In this document: one piece after another, positions 33,554 to 43,019 of the stretch
How the letters are laid out: each line of letters begins with the position of its first letter
How positions within the stretch are numbered: the stretch's first letter is position 1
Origin: DAOUTW01 sp964523575
GTDB taxonomy: Bacteria > Zixibacteria > MSB-5A5 > GN15 > JAAZOE01
DNA: 58,237 bases
NCBI GenBank assembly: GCA_964523575.1
Contig: CAZGAV010000017.1
Span: 1 to 58,237, forward strand
Direction: 5' to 3'
The notes under the pieces: model-generated
The model's input: only the letters and a program-made list of their open reading frames with translations
Told to the model about the DNA's origin: nothing
Database searches by the model: none
Program-made: the position numbers and the translations under genes

Positions 33554-34384
33554 CTAAACCTCGCGAATCGCCGCGGCGACCGTTATCGCCTGTTTGGTCG
33601 GCGCCACATCATGCACCCGAACGATATCAGCGCCTTTCTGGACGGCCAGCGCCGTCGCCGAAACCGAACCGTCGATGTGTCGATCGACTTCCATTCCCGT
33701 TAAAGCGCCTATAAAACCTTTACGCGAAGCTCCGACCATAAGCGGCCGGCCGAACCTTCGAAAGGCGCCCAGTTCCCGGATCAATCGCAGATTGTCGATC
33801 AGCCGCTTCCCGAATCCGATTCCGACATCAAGGATGATCTGTCGGCGATCGATTCCCTGCTTCTCGGCATAATCGATTCGATCTGCAAAATATTCGGCGA
33901 CCTCATTTATAACATCGTCATATCGCGGATTATCCTGCATCGTTTTCGGTTTTCCTTTGATATGCATCAACACTACCGGACATCCCCGTCGGGCCGCCAA
34001 CCCGGCCATCGCGGGATCGAAAGCCAGCGCCGATATATCGTTAATAATATCGGCTCCCGCTGTCAACGCTTTTTCAGCGACGGCCGCCTTGGTGGTATCG
34101 ATGGAAATCGGGATGTCGGAAAATGACCGAATTTTTTCAATGACCGGAAGTACTCGCTCCGATTCCGTCGCCTCTGTCACCGGCTCCGAACCGGGACGGC
34201 TCGATTCGCCGCCAAAGTCCAGAATATCGGCTCCCTCATCGATCATCCGACGGGCGCAGGCGACCGCCCCCGCCTCGTCAGCATAATTTACGGCAAAGGA
34301 ATCGGGAGTGCAGTTGATGATACCCATAATCAAGGGACGGGAGAACTCGAGCTTTCTTCCGTCGGTCAATGAAATTGCGTCCAT
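33554..34384 (-). CDS. folP: Dihydropteroate synthase
   Basis: ATG 34384 gives 276 residues; a TTG at 34459 would extend into folE. The TIM-barrel motifs are IMGIINCTPDSF, DILDFGGESSRPGSEP, ISIDTTKAAVAEKAL, DIINDISAL, ILDVGIGFGKR and the closing RVHDV. The enzyme joins p-aminobenzoate to 6-hydroxymethyl-dihydropterin pyrophosphate in folate synthesis. It sits with folE, which makes the pterin. Confidence 0.95.
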   Translation of the reverse strand: MDAISLTDGRKLEFSRPLIMGIINCTPDSFAVNYADEAGAVACARRMIDEGADILDFGGESSRPGSEPVTEATESERVLPVIEKIRSFSDIPISIDTTKAAVAEKALTAGADIINDISALAFDPAMAGLAARRGCPVVLMHIKGKPKTMQDNPRYDDVINEVAEYFADRIDYAEKQGIDRRQIILDVGIGFGKRLIDNLRLIRELGAFRRFGRPLMVGASRKGFIGALTGMEVDRHIDGSVSATALAVQKGADIVRVHDVAPTKQAITVAAAIREV

Positions 34385-34433
34385 GGCCCGCACCCCGGTC
34401 TGAAAATTCACCGTTTCAAAATTCGCGCGTCGT

Positions 34434-35069
34434 TTATTTGGGTCCCTTGATAAGGGCAAAAGCTTCAGCCCGGGTCGCTTCCTTGCGCAGACACCCCCGG
34501 ATCGCCGAAGTGATCGTCCTTGATCCCGGCTTCTTGATACCCCGCATCGTCAGGCAGAGATGCTCCGCCTCTGTGACGATTAAAATACCTTTGGGCTTGA
34601 TGATTTTTCGGATGATATTGGCCGCCTTGGAAGTCAACGCTTCCTGCGTGGTCGGGCGGCGGGCCAGGATTTCGATAACCCGGGCCAGATGCGAAAACCC
34701 CGTAATCTTGTTGTTGCCCGGTATATAGGCCACGTGAGCCTGGCCGAAAAACGGCAGAAGATGATGCTCGCACATGGAATAGAAAGAAATATCCCGGACA
34801 ATAATCAATTCGTCGCGGTTTTCGGCGGTGTACAGCGTGACTTCCTGTCGAGGATCCTGGAAGAGACCGGAAAAAGTCTCTTCATAAAAATCGGCAATCC
34901 TCTCCGGCGTCCGAATCAGCCCTTCCCGTTCGACGTCCTCGCCGATCCCCTCGAGGATCATCCGGACGCCCTCGATTATCTTCTGCTTATCAATCGGTTT
35001 GCGGAGCCGTTTCGGGGACGGTTTCGGGCTTGTCGTCTCCTCCGATAATTTCGTCAATTTCGCTTCCAT
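34434..35069 (-). CDS. folE: GTP cyclohydrolase I
   Basis: The 211-residue enzyme carries the zinc and active-site motifs MCEHHLLPFFGQAHVAYIP, LARVIEILARRPTTQEAL and CLTMRGIKKPGS. It converts GTP to dihydroneopterin triphosphate, the first step of folate synthesis. Its start lies inside ftsH with an 80-base overlap; the conserved IDKQKIIEGVRMILEGIGED segment is encoded within or just past that overlap, so a start in ftsH is required. The exact start is uncertain. Confidence 0.95.
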   Translation of the reverse strand: MEAKLTKLSEETTSPKPSPKRLRKPIDKQKIIEGVRMILEGIGEDVEREGLIRTPERIADFYEETFSGLFQDPRQEVTLYTAENRDELIIVRDISFYSMCEHHLLPFFGQAHVAYIPGNNKITGFSHLARVIEILARRPTTQEALTSKAANIIRKIIKPKGILIVTEAEHLCLTMRGIKKPGSRTITSAIRGCLRKEATRAEAFALIKGPK

Positions 35070-36966
35070 CGAGTATTTCTTTCTCCAGCAGAGCCTTGGC
35101 CAGCTTGTGCAGTTTGTCTATATTCTGGCGCAGTAGTTCCGTGGCGGTTTCCTCCGCTTCTTCCACAAAACGCTTGATTTCGGAATCGATCAACTGAGCC
35201 GTCGCCTCCGAATAATCGCGGTGTTCTTGAATCTCGCGCCCGAGGAATATATGCTCGCGCTTGGAACCGAATCCCAGCGGCCCGATTTTTTCCGACATGC
35301 CCCAATTGCAGACCATCTTCCGGGCCAGCGCCGTAGCCTGCTCGATATCATTGCCGGCCCCGGTAGTCAGGTGATTGAAAATCAACTTTTCGGCCACGCG
35401 CCCGCCCATCGCATACACCAGTCGGGCTTTCATGTACTTCTTGGTATAGGTATGTTTTTCATCGACGGGAAGATAATGCGTGACGCCCAGGGCCAAACCG
35501 CGAGGTACAATCGTGACCTTGTGAACCGGATCGGCGTCCGGCACCAGCTTACCGAGAAGCGCATGACCGCTTTCATGATAAGACGTCATGTTCTTTTCTT
35601 CGTCCGAGATAACCAATGATCTTCTCTCGGCGCCCATCATAACCTTGTCCTTGGCGTTCTCGAAATCTTCCATCTCGACGGCGTCTTTGTCGTGACGGGC
35701 CGCCAGCAAAGCCGCCTCATTGACCAGGTTGGCCAAATCGGCTCCGGTCAGGCCGGGTGTTCCCCGAGCCAGAATCTTGAGTTCGACGTTATTCGACAGC
35801 TTCACCTTCTTGGTATGCACCTTGAGGATACCCTCACGGCCGCGGACATCGGGCACATCGACGACTATCTGGCGGTCGAACCGTCCCGGACGAAGCAGAG
35901 CCGGGTCGAGCACATCAGGCCGGTTGGTGGCGGCCAGAAGAATCACGCCTTCATTGGATTCGAATCCATCCATTTCGACCAAGAGCTGATTGAGCGTCTG
36001 TTCGCGTTCATCATGACCGCCGCCCAATCCCGCGCCGCGATGGCGTCCCACGGCGTCGATTTCATCGATGAAGATAATACAGGGCGCATTCTTTTTACCT
36101 TGGTCGAATAAGTCGCGAACACGCGACGCTCCGACGCCGACAAACATCTCGACAAAATCGGAACCGGACATGGAGAAAAACGGCACGCCCGCTTCTCCGG
36201 CCACGGCCCGCGCCAGCAGAGTCTTACCCGTGCCGGGAGCGCCCAGCAAAAGAGCTCCTTTGGGAATTTTTCCGCCCAGCTTCTGGAACTTGCCGGGGTC
36301 TTTCAAAAAGTCTATGACTTCGGACAATTCCTCCTTGGCTTCGTCGGCTCCGGCCACGTCGGCGAAGGTCACCCGGGGACGTTCATCGGTCAACAGCCGC
36401 GCGCGGCTCTTGCCGAACGAGAAAATCCCCTTGGGTCCGCCGGCCCCGCCTCCCTGCATCTGCCGAAGCATAAATATCCAGACAAAAATCAGGATCGCCC
36501 AGGGCGCTACCGACAATAAAATGCCGCCCCAGTTGAGCCCCTGTTCCTTGGCCTTGATGGTGATATTGGCCGCCGACAGTTTCTTGACCAGATCAGGATC
36601 GTCAAACGGGATCCGTAATTGAAACTTCCGGTACTTGCCGCTTCCGGTGGCGCCGGGAATGGTCATCTCCTCGGTAAAACGGCCGGTGATATTCTTGTCG
36701 ATAAATTCCACCGAGGCGACCTTGTTTTGATCAACGTAATGGAGAAAATCGGAATACGAGATGATGGCGCTGTCGGTCCCGGTTTCGTTGAAAAGGTTGT
36801 AAATCAGAATCACCGTCATGATGATGACCAGCCAGAAAAGAAGCGACCGCCCCGGACCTCTCCAGGACATCCCCTCTTTCTTGTCTTTGTCACCCACCGG
36901 CGGCTTTCCTTTTCTACCCTGATTATCTTTATATGGCATGCGCGTGAAATTAGATGAAGCGCTCAT
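34990..36966 (-). CDS. ftsH: ATP-dependent membrane protease FtsH
   Basis: The 658-residue protein has two membrane helices (about 39-58 and 145-163) flanking a periplasmic domain. The AAA+ domain has Walker A GAPGTGKT, Walker B IIFIDEIDAVG and the SRH region; the M41 protease has zinc site HESGH. GGGAG lies nine bases before ATG 36966. FtsH degrades damaged membrane and short-lived regulatory proteins. The tilS-hpt-ftsH order is widely conserved. Confidence 0.97.
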   Translation of the reverse strand: MSASSNFTRMPYKDNQGRKGKPPVGDKDKKEGMSWRGPGRSLLFWLVIIMTVILIYNLFNETGTDSAIISYSDFLHYVDQNKVASVEFIDKNITGRFTEEMTIPGATGSGKYRKFQLRIPFDDPDLVKKLSAANITIKAKEQGLNWGGILLSVAPWAILIFVWIFMLRQMQGGGAGGPKGIFSFGKSRARLLTDERPRVTFADVAGADEAKEELSEVIDFLKDPGKFQKLGGKIPKGALLLGAPGTGKTLLARAVAGEAGVPFFSMSGSDFVEMFVGVGASRVRDLFDQGKKNAPCIIFIDEIDAVGRHRGAGLGGGHDEREQTLNQLLVEMDGFESNEGVILLAATNRPDVLDPALLRPGRFDRQIVVDVPDVRGREGILKVHTKKVKLSNNVELKILARGTPGLTGADLANLVNEAALLAARHDKDAVEMEDFENAKDKVMMGAERRSLVISDEEKNMTSYHESGHALLGKLVPDADPVHKVTIVPRGLALGVTHYLPVDEKHTYTKKYMKARLVYAMGGRVAEKLIFNHLTTGAGNDIEQATALARKMVCNWGMSEKIGPLGFGSKREHIFLGREIQEHRDYSEATAQLIDSEIKRFVEEAEETATELLRQNIDKLHKLAKALLEKEILDGSEIDEIIGGDDKPETVPETAPQTD

Positions 36967-36992
36967 TAAATACTACTCCCAAAATATCGGCT

Positions 36993-37538
36993 CTACTGCC
37001 CGACAACCTTGCCTATAAATGGCAGGTTTCGATACACCTGGCCATGATCGAGACCGTACCCGATGACGAAATCGACTCCGACGTCGAAACCGGCGTATTT
37101 TATTTCCAAATCCAACTCCCGGCGGCCTCTCTTGTCCAACAATGTAACAATCTCTATGCTGGCCGGTTCCATGCTTTTAATCGACTCGATAATCGACCGG
37201 GCCGTGCGCCCCGTATCGACAACGCCTTCGACCAGCAGGACATGGCGACCCTTAAGCGAAATGTCCGGTCCGCCGGAAAGCGTCAGTTCGCCGGGGGCGT
37301 TGTCGGTGCCATAACTGTGAGCCGAAATGAATTCGACCTCCGAAGGCACCGTGACGGCCCGCACCAGATCAGCCATGAATACAAAACACCCCTTGAGGAC
37401 ACCCAGTAGGACCGGTTTCTTCCCGGCATAATCGGCCGATATGCGGCGGCCCAGCTCCCGCACCTTCTGTGCTATACGATCCTGCGGGAACAAAAGTTCA
37501 AAGGTCTGAGCCTTCAGCTCAGCTTTCCCCGATTTCAA
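36993..37538 (-). CDS. hpt: Hypoxanthine phosphoribosyltransferase
   Basis: The protein salvages hypoxanthine or guanine with PRPP. The PRPP loop is LLVEGVVDTGRTARSI (usually VEDIxDTGxT) and the flexible loop region SAHSYGTDN is present, with FVIGYGLD near the end. TTG 37538 overlaps tilS by 20 bases; no ATG lies near, and the start is not certain. Confidence 0.94.
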   Translation of the reverse strand: MKSGKAELKAQTFELLFPQDRIAQKVRELGRRISADYAGKKPVLLGVLKGCFVFMADLVRAVTVPSEVEFISAHSYGTDNAPGELTLSGGPDISLKGRHVLLVEGVVDTGRTARSIIESIKSMEPASIEIVTLLDKRGRRELDLEIKYAGFDVGVDFVIGYGLDHGQVYRNLPFIGKVVGQ

Positions 37539-38946
37539 TTTTCAGTATCTTTCTTGTTTCGTTTCGTACCCTGACCCGATGGTCTATTTCCAGCCCTGCC
37601 AGCCAGACAATCCCGGCGCCGTCATAAACGACCGGTAATTCGTCGCGGAGCGGTCGGGGATATTTGCAGTCGGTCAAAAAATCGCCGACTTTCTTGGAAC
37701 CGGGTCTTCCGAACGGTCGAAATCTGGCGCCCGGCTCCAGCCCCGTTATATAAAGCTCATCGACAACTCGTTCGGCGTCGATATAGGCTGTTTGGCTCGA
37801 AGCCGTCTCTAAATCCTTTACTCTTTCGGCGGCCGCATATTCAAAATCGATTTTCATATGGGGATAATCCATCCGGCACTGCCCCGGAACGGTAACCTTA
37901 TAACGGCCGATTTGCGTGCCGGGCCTGTAAAGATACAGGCCATCACCGGCGGTTTCGGCCATCCAGTCGTCCCGAATTGCCAGCCGGGTCTGACGTTCAC
38001 CGTCAATCAGTTCAACTATCCGCTCGACTTCAGCGAACTCGATATCGGCCGGGCCGGCATCAGCCAGTATCCCCAGTACCAGCCGCCGCTTTAGCCATAT
38101 ATCATACTTCAATTTATGACTCAAATCAAGCCTTATCTTACCGCCCGGTGTGCGCGATATGACTTTCTCTAACACTTCGGACGCCATGTGGCCGAGGAAT
38201 CGCTCCTCGTCTGCCATAATTTCCGAAAACCGCACGATATTTTCGACGGCCGACTCAGTCACGACCCGTTTCAGCATCGGAATCACCCGGCGGCGAATCC
38301 GGTTACGGGTGAATTTAAGGCTCTGGTTGGAGCGATCAACCATGAATTTCAAACCGCAATCTTCGATATAATCGGCGATTTCAGGGCGGTTAAGATCATA
38401 GAGTGGCCGGATAATTTTTCCCCGTCGGGGTGGGATCGCCGCCAGTCCCATCCGACCGGAACCGCGCAAAAGGTTAAACAACACCGTCTCGGCCCGGTCG
38501 TCACGATGATGCCCCACCGCTATTTTGTCGCAATCCTGTTCCTGCGCCATCTTTTCCAATATCCGGTAGCGATAGATCCGGGCCGTCTCCTCAAGGCCTG
38601 TTTTGTCTTTTCGGGATAATTGCGGAATATCGATCTCCCCCGCCTTGAAAGGGATAGAATAACGGCCGCATAGGGTATCGCAGAAGCGGGCTTCCCTTTT
38701 GGCCGCCCGAGGTCTCAGCTTGTGATTGATATAAGCGGCGGACAGAGAAAACTCAAGCATCTCCCCAAGGCTATAAAGAATATGCATCATCGCCACCGAA
38801 TCGGGCCCGCCCGACAACCCGATCAATACCCGGTCGCCTTTTTCGATCAGATCGTACTTCCTGATCGTTTCTGCGACCCTTGCGACGATTTCATCCATTT
38901 CCGGCATATTCAATCCATGGCACGGCTTTTTCGCTGGTCGATCCAT
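37519..38946 (-). CDS. tilS: tRNA(Ile)-lysidine synthetase
   Basis: The protein (475 residues, or 462 from ATG 38907) has the PP-loop SGGPDS, the HHRDDRAETVLFNLLRGSG segment and the C-terminal TilS domain (GARFRPFGRPGSKKVGDFLTD). It adds lysine to C34 of tRNA-Ile(CAU), changing AUG reading to AUA. A TATATT box just upstream of 38946 would favour the shorter start. Confidence 0.95.
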   Translation of the reverse strand: MDRPAKKPCHGLNMPEMDEIVARVAETIRKYDLIEKGDRVLIGLSGGPDSVAMMHILYSLGEMLEFSLSAAYINHKLRPRAAKREARFCDTLCGRYSIPFKAGEIDIPQLSRKDKTGLEETARIYRYRILEKMAQEQDCDKIAVGHHRDDRAETVLFNLLRGSGRMGLAAIPPRRGKIIRPLYDLNRPEIADYIEDCGLKFMVDRSNQSLKFTRNRIRRRVIPMLKRVVTESAVENIVRFSEIMADEERFLGHMASEVLEKVISRTPGGKIRLDLSHKLKYDIWLKRRLVLGILADAGPADIEFAEVERIVELIDGERQTRLAIRDDWMAETAGDGLYLYRPGTQIGRYKVTVPGQCRMDYPHMKIDFEYAAAERVKDLETASSQTAYIDAERVVDELYITGLEPGARFRPFGRPGSKKVGDFLTDCKYPRPLRDELPVVYDGAGIVWLAGLEIDHRVRVRNETRKILKIEIGES

Positions 38947-39141
38947 AATATAACAACTTTTGAGCGATTGGAATCATATTTCCGATTGAACAGCAGATTT
39001 TTGGGGATTTCGATATCAATTCAGGAATCCGGGACTTTCCCTCAATGACCCTCGAACACGAAATTTAAACGGCGGGGGCAGAAACCCACCGCGCGCATGG
39101 AACAATGACATCTTCGCTGACATGCGTGGAAGATCGAACCT

Positions 39142-39996
39142 CTATTTCGCCGAAACGGCCTTAAAAATCGCTGAAAAATCGAGTTCGCCCAAACCCTTCG
39201 AACGGGCCAGGCCGAATAACTCCCGCGCCAGTCCCCCCATAAAAAGCGGCCGCTTCAATTCGCGGGCCAGATCCTGCAGGTAATGCAAATCCTTGTAGAT
39301 GGCGTCGACCGAAAATTGGGGCGCGAATTCCTCATCAAGAAGGGCCTGCTTCTTGGCGTTGAGCACTCCCGAATTTCCCGCCCCCGCCGCCAGAATCTCA
39401 AGCACCTGACTGCGCCCAATACCGGCCGCCTCGCCGCAGGCCGTCGCCTCGGCGATCGTCGCCATGAACGATCCTAGAACCATGTTGTTGATCAGCTTCA
39501 TCCGTGACGCCAGCGTCGGCTGCTTGAGATAAAAAATATTCCGGCCCAGTTTTTCCAGCAACGGTAAGGCTCGCTTGTACGCCGTCTCTGTCCCGCTCAC
39601 CACGATTGTCAACACCCCCTTGGCCGCCGGTACGACACTTCCGAAAATTGGAGACTCCACATATTCGCCGCCGGCCTCGGCCACCATCTCATAAAATTCC
39701 GGAACCGCTTCGGGATTATTGGTTGTGGTATCGATGATCACCTTACCATGGCAATCGCCGCTGATCACACCGGATTCACCGAGAAGAACCTCGGCCGCCG
39801 CCTCGCTATCGAACAGATTTAAAAACACCAGTTCCGATTCCGAAACTACCTCGGCCGGACTCTCTCCGGTCGCCGCCGACAATCCCCTGGCCTTCGATTT
39901 CGTCCGGTTCCAGACCACCAATTCGACCCCTTGTGAAATCAGACGCTCGGCCATGGCCCGCCCCAGATGTCCCAATCCGATAAAACCGACTTTCAT
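39142..39996 (-). CDS. Beta-hydroxyacid dehydrogenase (HIBADH family)
   Basis: ATG 39996 is preferred since AGGAG lies eight bases upstream; a frame from 40014 exists. The 284-residue enzyme has the NAD(P) fold GFIGLGHLGRAMAERL, the substrate loop (VESPIFGSVVPAAKGVLTIV), the catalytic Lys region KLINNMVLGSFM and a C-terminal YKDLHYL segment. It fits 3-hydroxyisobutyrate, tartronate semialdehyde or glyoxylate/succinic semialdehyde reductases; the exact substrate is open. It stands alone. Confidence 0.88.
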   Translation of the reverse strand: MKVGFIGLGHLGRAMAERLISQGVELVVWNRTKSKARGLSAATGESPAEVVSESELVFLNLFDSEAAAEVLLGESGVISGDCHGKVIIDTTTNNPEAVPEFYEMVAEAGGEYVESPIFGSVVPAAKGVLTIVVSGTETAYKRALPLLEKLGRNIFYLKQPTLASRMKLINNMVLGSFMATIAEATACGEAAGIGRSQVLEILAAGAGNSGVLNAKKQALLDEEFAPQFSVDAIYKDLHYLQDLARELKRPLFMGGLARELFGLARSKGLGELDFSAIFKAVSAK

Positions 39997-40237
39997 TTCT
40001 CCCGCTCCTTTCATGCCATAGATAACACTTCAATTTTCAAGATATACGATTGCAATTCAGAATTCGAAAACTCTTTCCCGATTTCTGCCGGTCTGATGCC
40101 CGCCGGCCGCAACTTAATCGCCGACCGTCCGTATTTGAGACCAAAGCAAGGAGAAGTTACTTGAGCCCATATAAAACGTTTTTCTTCGACTGCACCGTCG
40201 CGGCTCGCAAATCCAATTCCATTCGAAAGGCAGGATC

Positions 40238-42472
40238 ATGAGACATTCCAGATTTATCATCATTGCCTTACTTTCCACCACCCTGATCGGACTGGAAATG
40301 GTCTGGACGCGAATATTCGCAGCCGAATTCTTCTATACCTTTGCTTTTTTGACCCTCTCGCTGGCCGTCATGGGTCTGGGCATGGGAGCCCTGGCCCTGC
40401 GGTTGTTCAATTTTCTCGATCGCGGTTGGAGTCTGGGGCTGATGCTGGCCCTGACCGGAGGTATGGCTTTAATCGGCCCACCGGCGGTTCTGAAATTGGG
40501 ACTGGACTTCTCCCAGCTTCTCGGGCAATGGTTCATGATCGCTAAATTCGCCGTCGCCGTGCTTCTCCTCAGTTCCACCTTCTTTTTCGGCGGCATCGCG
40601 CTGGCCCTGCTTTTCAAACATTACTGCCCGGAAATGCCCAAATTATATCAGGCCGACCTGCTTGGTGCCGGTGCCGGAGTCATCATGGCGATCTTGTGCA
40701 TGAACCGGTTCGGAACCCCCTCGGCGACATTTCTGGTCGCCGTTCCGGTTCTGATCGCTTCTCTTCTCGCCGCGCACCGATGGTATCGGACCGCGCCGGC
40801 GCTTTTGATCGCAGGCGCCATTTTTCTTGGCGCCGCCGGAACACCGCTTCTGCATGTGGAGCGCGAAGAGCGGGCCCCGGTGATCGACACCCATTGGGAT
40901 GCTATGGCTCTTTTGAAGATTTATGATTTCGGCGAAGGCTATCGCGGTATCAATATCGACAATGTCGCCAATTCGCCGGTCTATGGTTTCGACGGCAACT
41001 GGAATCGTCCTGACTCCGAACTCTACCAATTCGGTATCGCCGTCGGTTACCTGATTGACCAATTCGATTCCTGCACCTTCCTTTCGCTCGGAGCCGGCGG
41101 AGGCGTCGATGTCCTGCAGGCCCTCCAGGAAGGCGCCACCGAAATTCATGCCGTCGAAATCAATCCCTACGTCAATCACCTGATGCTCGACGGCGGCCTG
41201 GCCGAGTTCTCCGGCAATATCTATAAAGATCCCCGCGTCACCGTCGCCACCGAGGATGCCCGCGCCTATGTCCGACGCCACCGCGACAAATTCGACCTGA
41301 TTTATTCCCTGAGCTCCAATACCTTTGCGGCCCTGGCTTCCGGATCGTTCGCCCTGGCCGAGAATTACCTTTTCACCACCGAGGCGTTCGAGGATTACTG
41401 GCTGGCGATGACCGACTCCGGGTTCATGATGATGGAACATCAATTCTATATGCCCCGCCTGGTCGGCGAAGTTATGGAAGCCTTAAGTCATCTCGGCGTC
41501 GAAGATCCGACCGCCCATTTCGCCGTTTATGACCTCCCCCAACTACGCCGCAAAATGATCCTGCTGTCCAAACGACCTCTGACCGACGATATCCGCTATA
41601 ATGCTTTTTTCGAACTGACCCCTGAAAATTATGAATATATCCATTTGCTATATCCGGCCCCGGATTCCCTGGCTGATAATCTGATCAATCGCATCGTCCT
41701 CAACGGCTGGCGGCATGAGGCTGATTCGGCTTCGATTGATATCACCCCCTGCACCGACAACCGGCCCTTCGTGGCCCAGATGGGCCTCTGGAAAAATTTC
41801 CAGTGGGATAAACTCGATAAGATCCTGCCCTATGAATTTTACGGCTTCCCCCTTTCGAAAGTCATCATCCTTATCATCCTGCTGATTGTCGCCGTCATGA
41901 TTATCCCGCTCAACCTGATCCCGTATCTGAAGAGCGGCGAAAAACTCAAAATCGTTCCCTGGCTCTACTTCTTCGTCATCGGGATGGCTTTCATGATCGT
42001 CGAGGTGGTCATGATTCAGAAGTACACTTTTTTTGTCGGCCCCTCCGTTTACAGCATCGCCACCATCCTCCTGACCCTGCTGATCGCCTCCGGTATCGGT
42101 TCCCGTTTCTCCGAACGGATCGGCTCCAAAGCGGCCTTCGGCGGCATCGTGGTCTGGCTCTTGCTCGACATCTTTGTCTTTAGATATATCATCTATGGAC
42201 TGAACGATTTGACCGTCCTTCCGCGCATGCTGATCGTGGCCCTGATGATCTTTCCGCTGGGCTTCTTTATGGGCATGCCCTTTCCCAAAGGCGCCCTGCG
42301 CGTGCAGTCGCTGATCGACTGGGGCTTCGCCGTCAACGGCGCCGCTTCCGTCATCGGTTCCACCGCTATTATCCTGATTTCCGCCGCCTATGGTTTTACA
42401 GCCGCCCTGCTGATCGCCGCCGGACTCTACTTTACGGCCTTCGTTCTCATGTCAATTAAAAGAGCCTGGTGA
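40238..42472 (+). CDS. Membrane-fused spermidine synthase-like protein
   Basis: The 744-residue protein has about six N-terminal helices (1-210), a spermidine synthase/Rossmann methyltransferase-like domain (about 250-480; FLSLGAGGGVDVLQALQEGATEIHAVEINPYV, then DARAYVRRHRDKFDLIYS) and about six C-terminal helices (540-740). Such fusions are common in deep-branching bacteria and are called 'spermidine synthase' without proof. The GxGGG and acidic motif suggest binding of an AdoMet-like cofactor. It is the only aminopropyltransferase-like gene here and lies 7 kb from a SpeD-like gene. Confidence 0.75.
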   Translation: MRHSRFIIIALLSTTLIGLEMVWTRIFAAEFFYTFAFLTLSLAVMGLGMGALALRLFNFLDRGWSLGLMLALTGGMALIGPPAVLKLGLDFSQLLGQWFMIAKFAVAVLLLSSTFFFGGIALALLFKHYCPEMPKLYQADLLGAGAGVIMAILCMNRFGTPSATFLVAVPVLIASLLAAHRWYRTAPALLIAGAIFLGAAGTPLLHVEREERAPVIDTHWDAMALLKIYDFGEGYRGINIDNVANSPVYGFDGNWNRPDSELYQFGIAVGYLIDQFDSCTFLSLGAGGGVDVLQALQEGATEIHAVEINPYVNHLMLDGGLAEFSGNIYKDPRVTVATEDARAYVRRHRDKFDLIYSLSSNTFAALASGSFALAENYLFTTEAFEDYWLAMTDSGFMMMEHQFYMPRLVGEVMEALSHLGVEDPTAHFAVYDLPQLRRKMILLSKRPLTDDIRYNAFFELTPENYEYIHLLYPAPDSLADNLINRIVLNGWRHEADSASIDITPCTDNRPFVAQMGLWKNFQWDKLDKILPYEFYGFPLSKVIILIILLIVAVMIIPLNLIPYLKSGEKLKIVPWLYFFVIGMAFMIVEVVMIQKYTFFVGPSVYSIATILLTLLIASGIGSRFSERIGSKAAFGGIVVWLLLDIFVFRYIIYGLNDLTVLPRMLIVALMIFPLGFFMGMPFPKGALRVQSLIDWGFAVNGAASVIGSTAIILISAAYGFTAALLIAAGLYFTAFVLMSIKRAW

Positions 42473-42513
42473 CCGATCAGGCCAGCGATAGATTATCGAA
42501 TTAAAATAAAAAA

Positions 42514-42543
42514 CCCGGCGATGAGAGCACGAACACCGCCGGG
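42514..42543. terminator. Bidirectional terminator
   Basis: Arms CCCGGCG (42514-42520) and CGCCGGG (42537-42543) follow the spermidine synthase-like stop by 41 bases. The plus side ends with CGCCCCCTTTTC and the minus side with TTTTTTATTTT, so the hairpin could stop transcription in both directions. Confidence 0.75.
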
Positions 42544-43019
42544 CGCCCCCTTTTCATCCATTTTGCAGGTTGAATTTATGATCGGGGTTGTCAATCGGAC
42601 AATCTTGATTTTGACAAGAACAATAAATGATCAAAATAGTCGCAAATTTGGTTTTGTCAAGCCCGATCCGTCCTGTGGTGCAATAAACATATGCTGGCAT
42701 GCGGTGGATATGGATACAGCGGCTCCGTTGACTTGTCTCGGAGATATTCCGGCCGCTGTATAAATCGAATGACGATGCTATTAAAGAAGAGTGCCTGTAT
42801 CGGCAACGATGACGCTGTGCTCTCAATATAAACTAATATACTGCGTCACCCTGGGGGGAAGCCCGATTCAGGCACTTTCATGGCTCAACATAACCTAATT
42901 TTATCCCAGATCAAGAAGGTATTTTATGGTACATATAGGGTACAAAATATACCCCATAACCCTTTCTGCTATAAACGACCTAACAGATTAACTGGTAATC
43001 ACTTATATCAATAATAAGC
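42544..43019. other. Convergent intergenic region without a gene
   Basis: The 476 bases between two converging genes hold no supported coding frame. The only visible structure is a small stem GGGTA/TACCC (42938-42942, 42950-42954) near the end of the LuxR gene. The base composition turns AT-rich toward 43000. Confidence 0.6.

Noticed and set aside
40643..41443. Long minus-strand frame (266 codons) inside the spermidine synthase-like gene
   Set aside because: It is antisense to a clear protein family, has no recognisable motif and no ribosome site.
40238..42472. Functional link between the membrane spermidine synthase-like gene and the SpeD-like gene
   Set aside because: They lie about 7 kb apart with unrelated genes between and different regulation, so a shared polyamine pathway is not supported.
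42554..42826. Minus-strand frame of 90 codons in the convergent gap
   Set aside because: It has no ribosome site, an irregular composition and crosses a region with no conservation signal visible.
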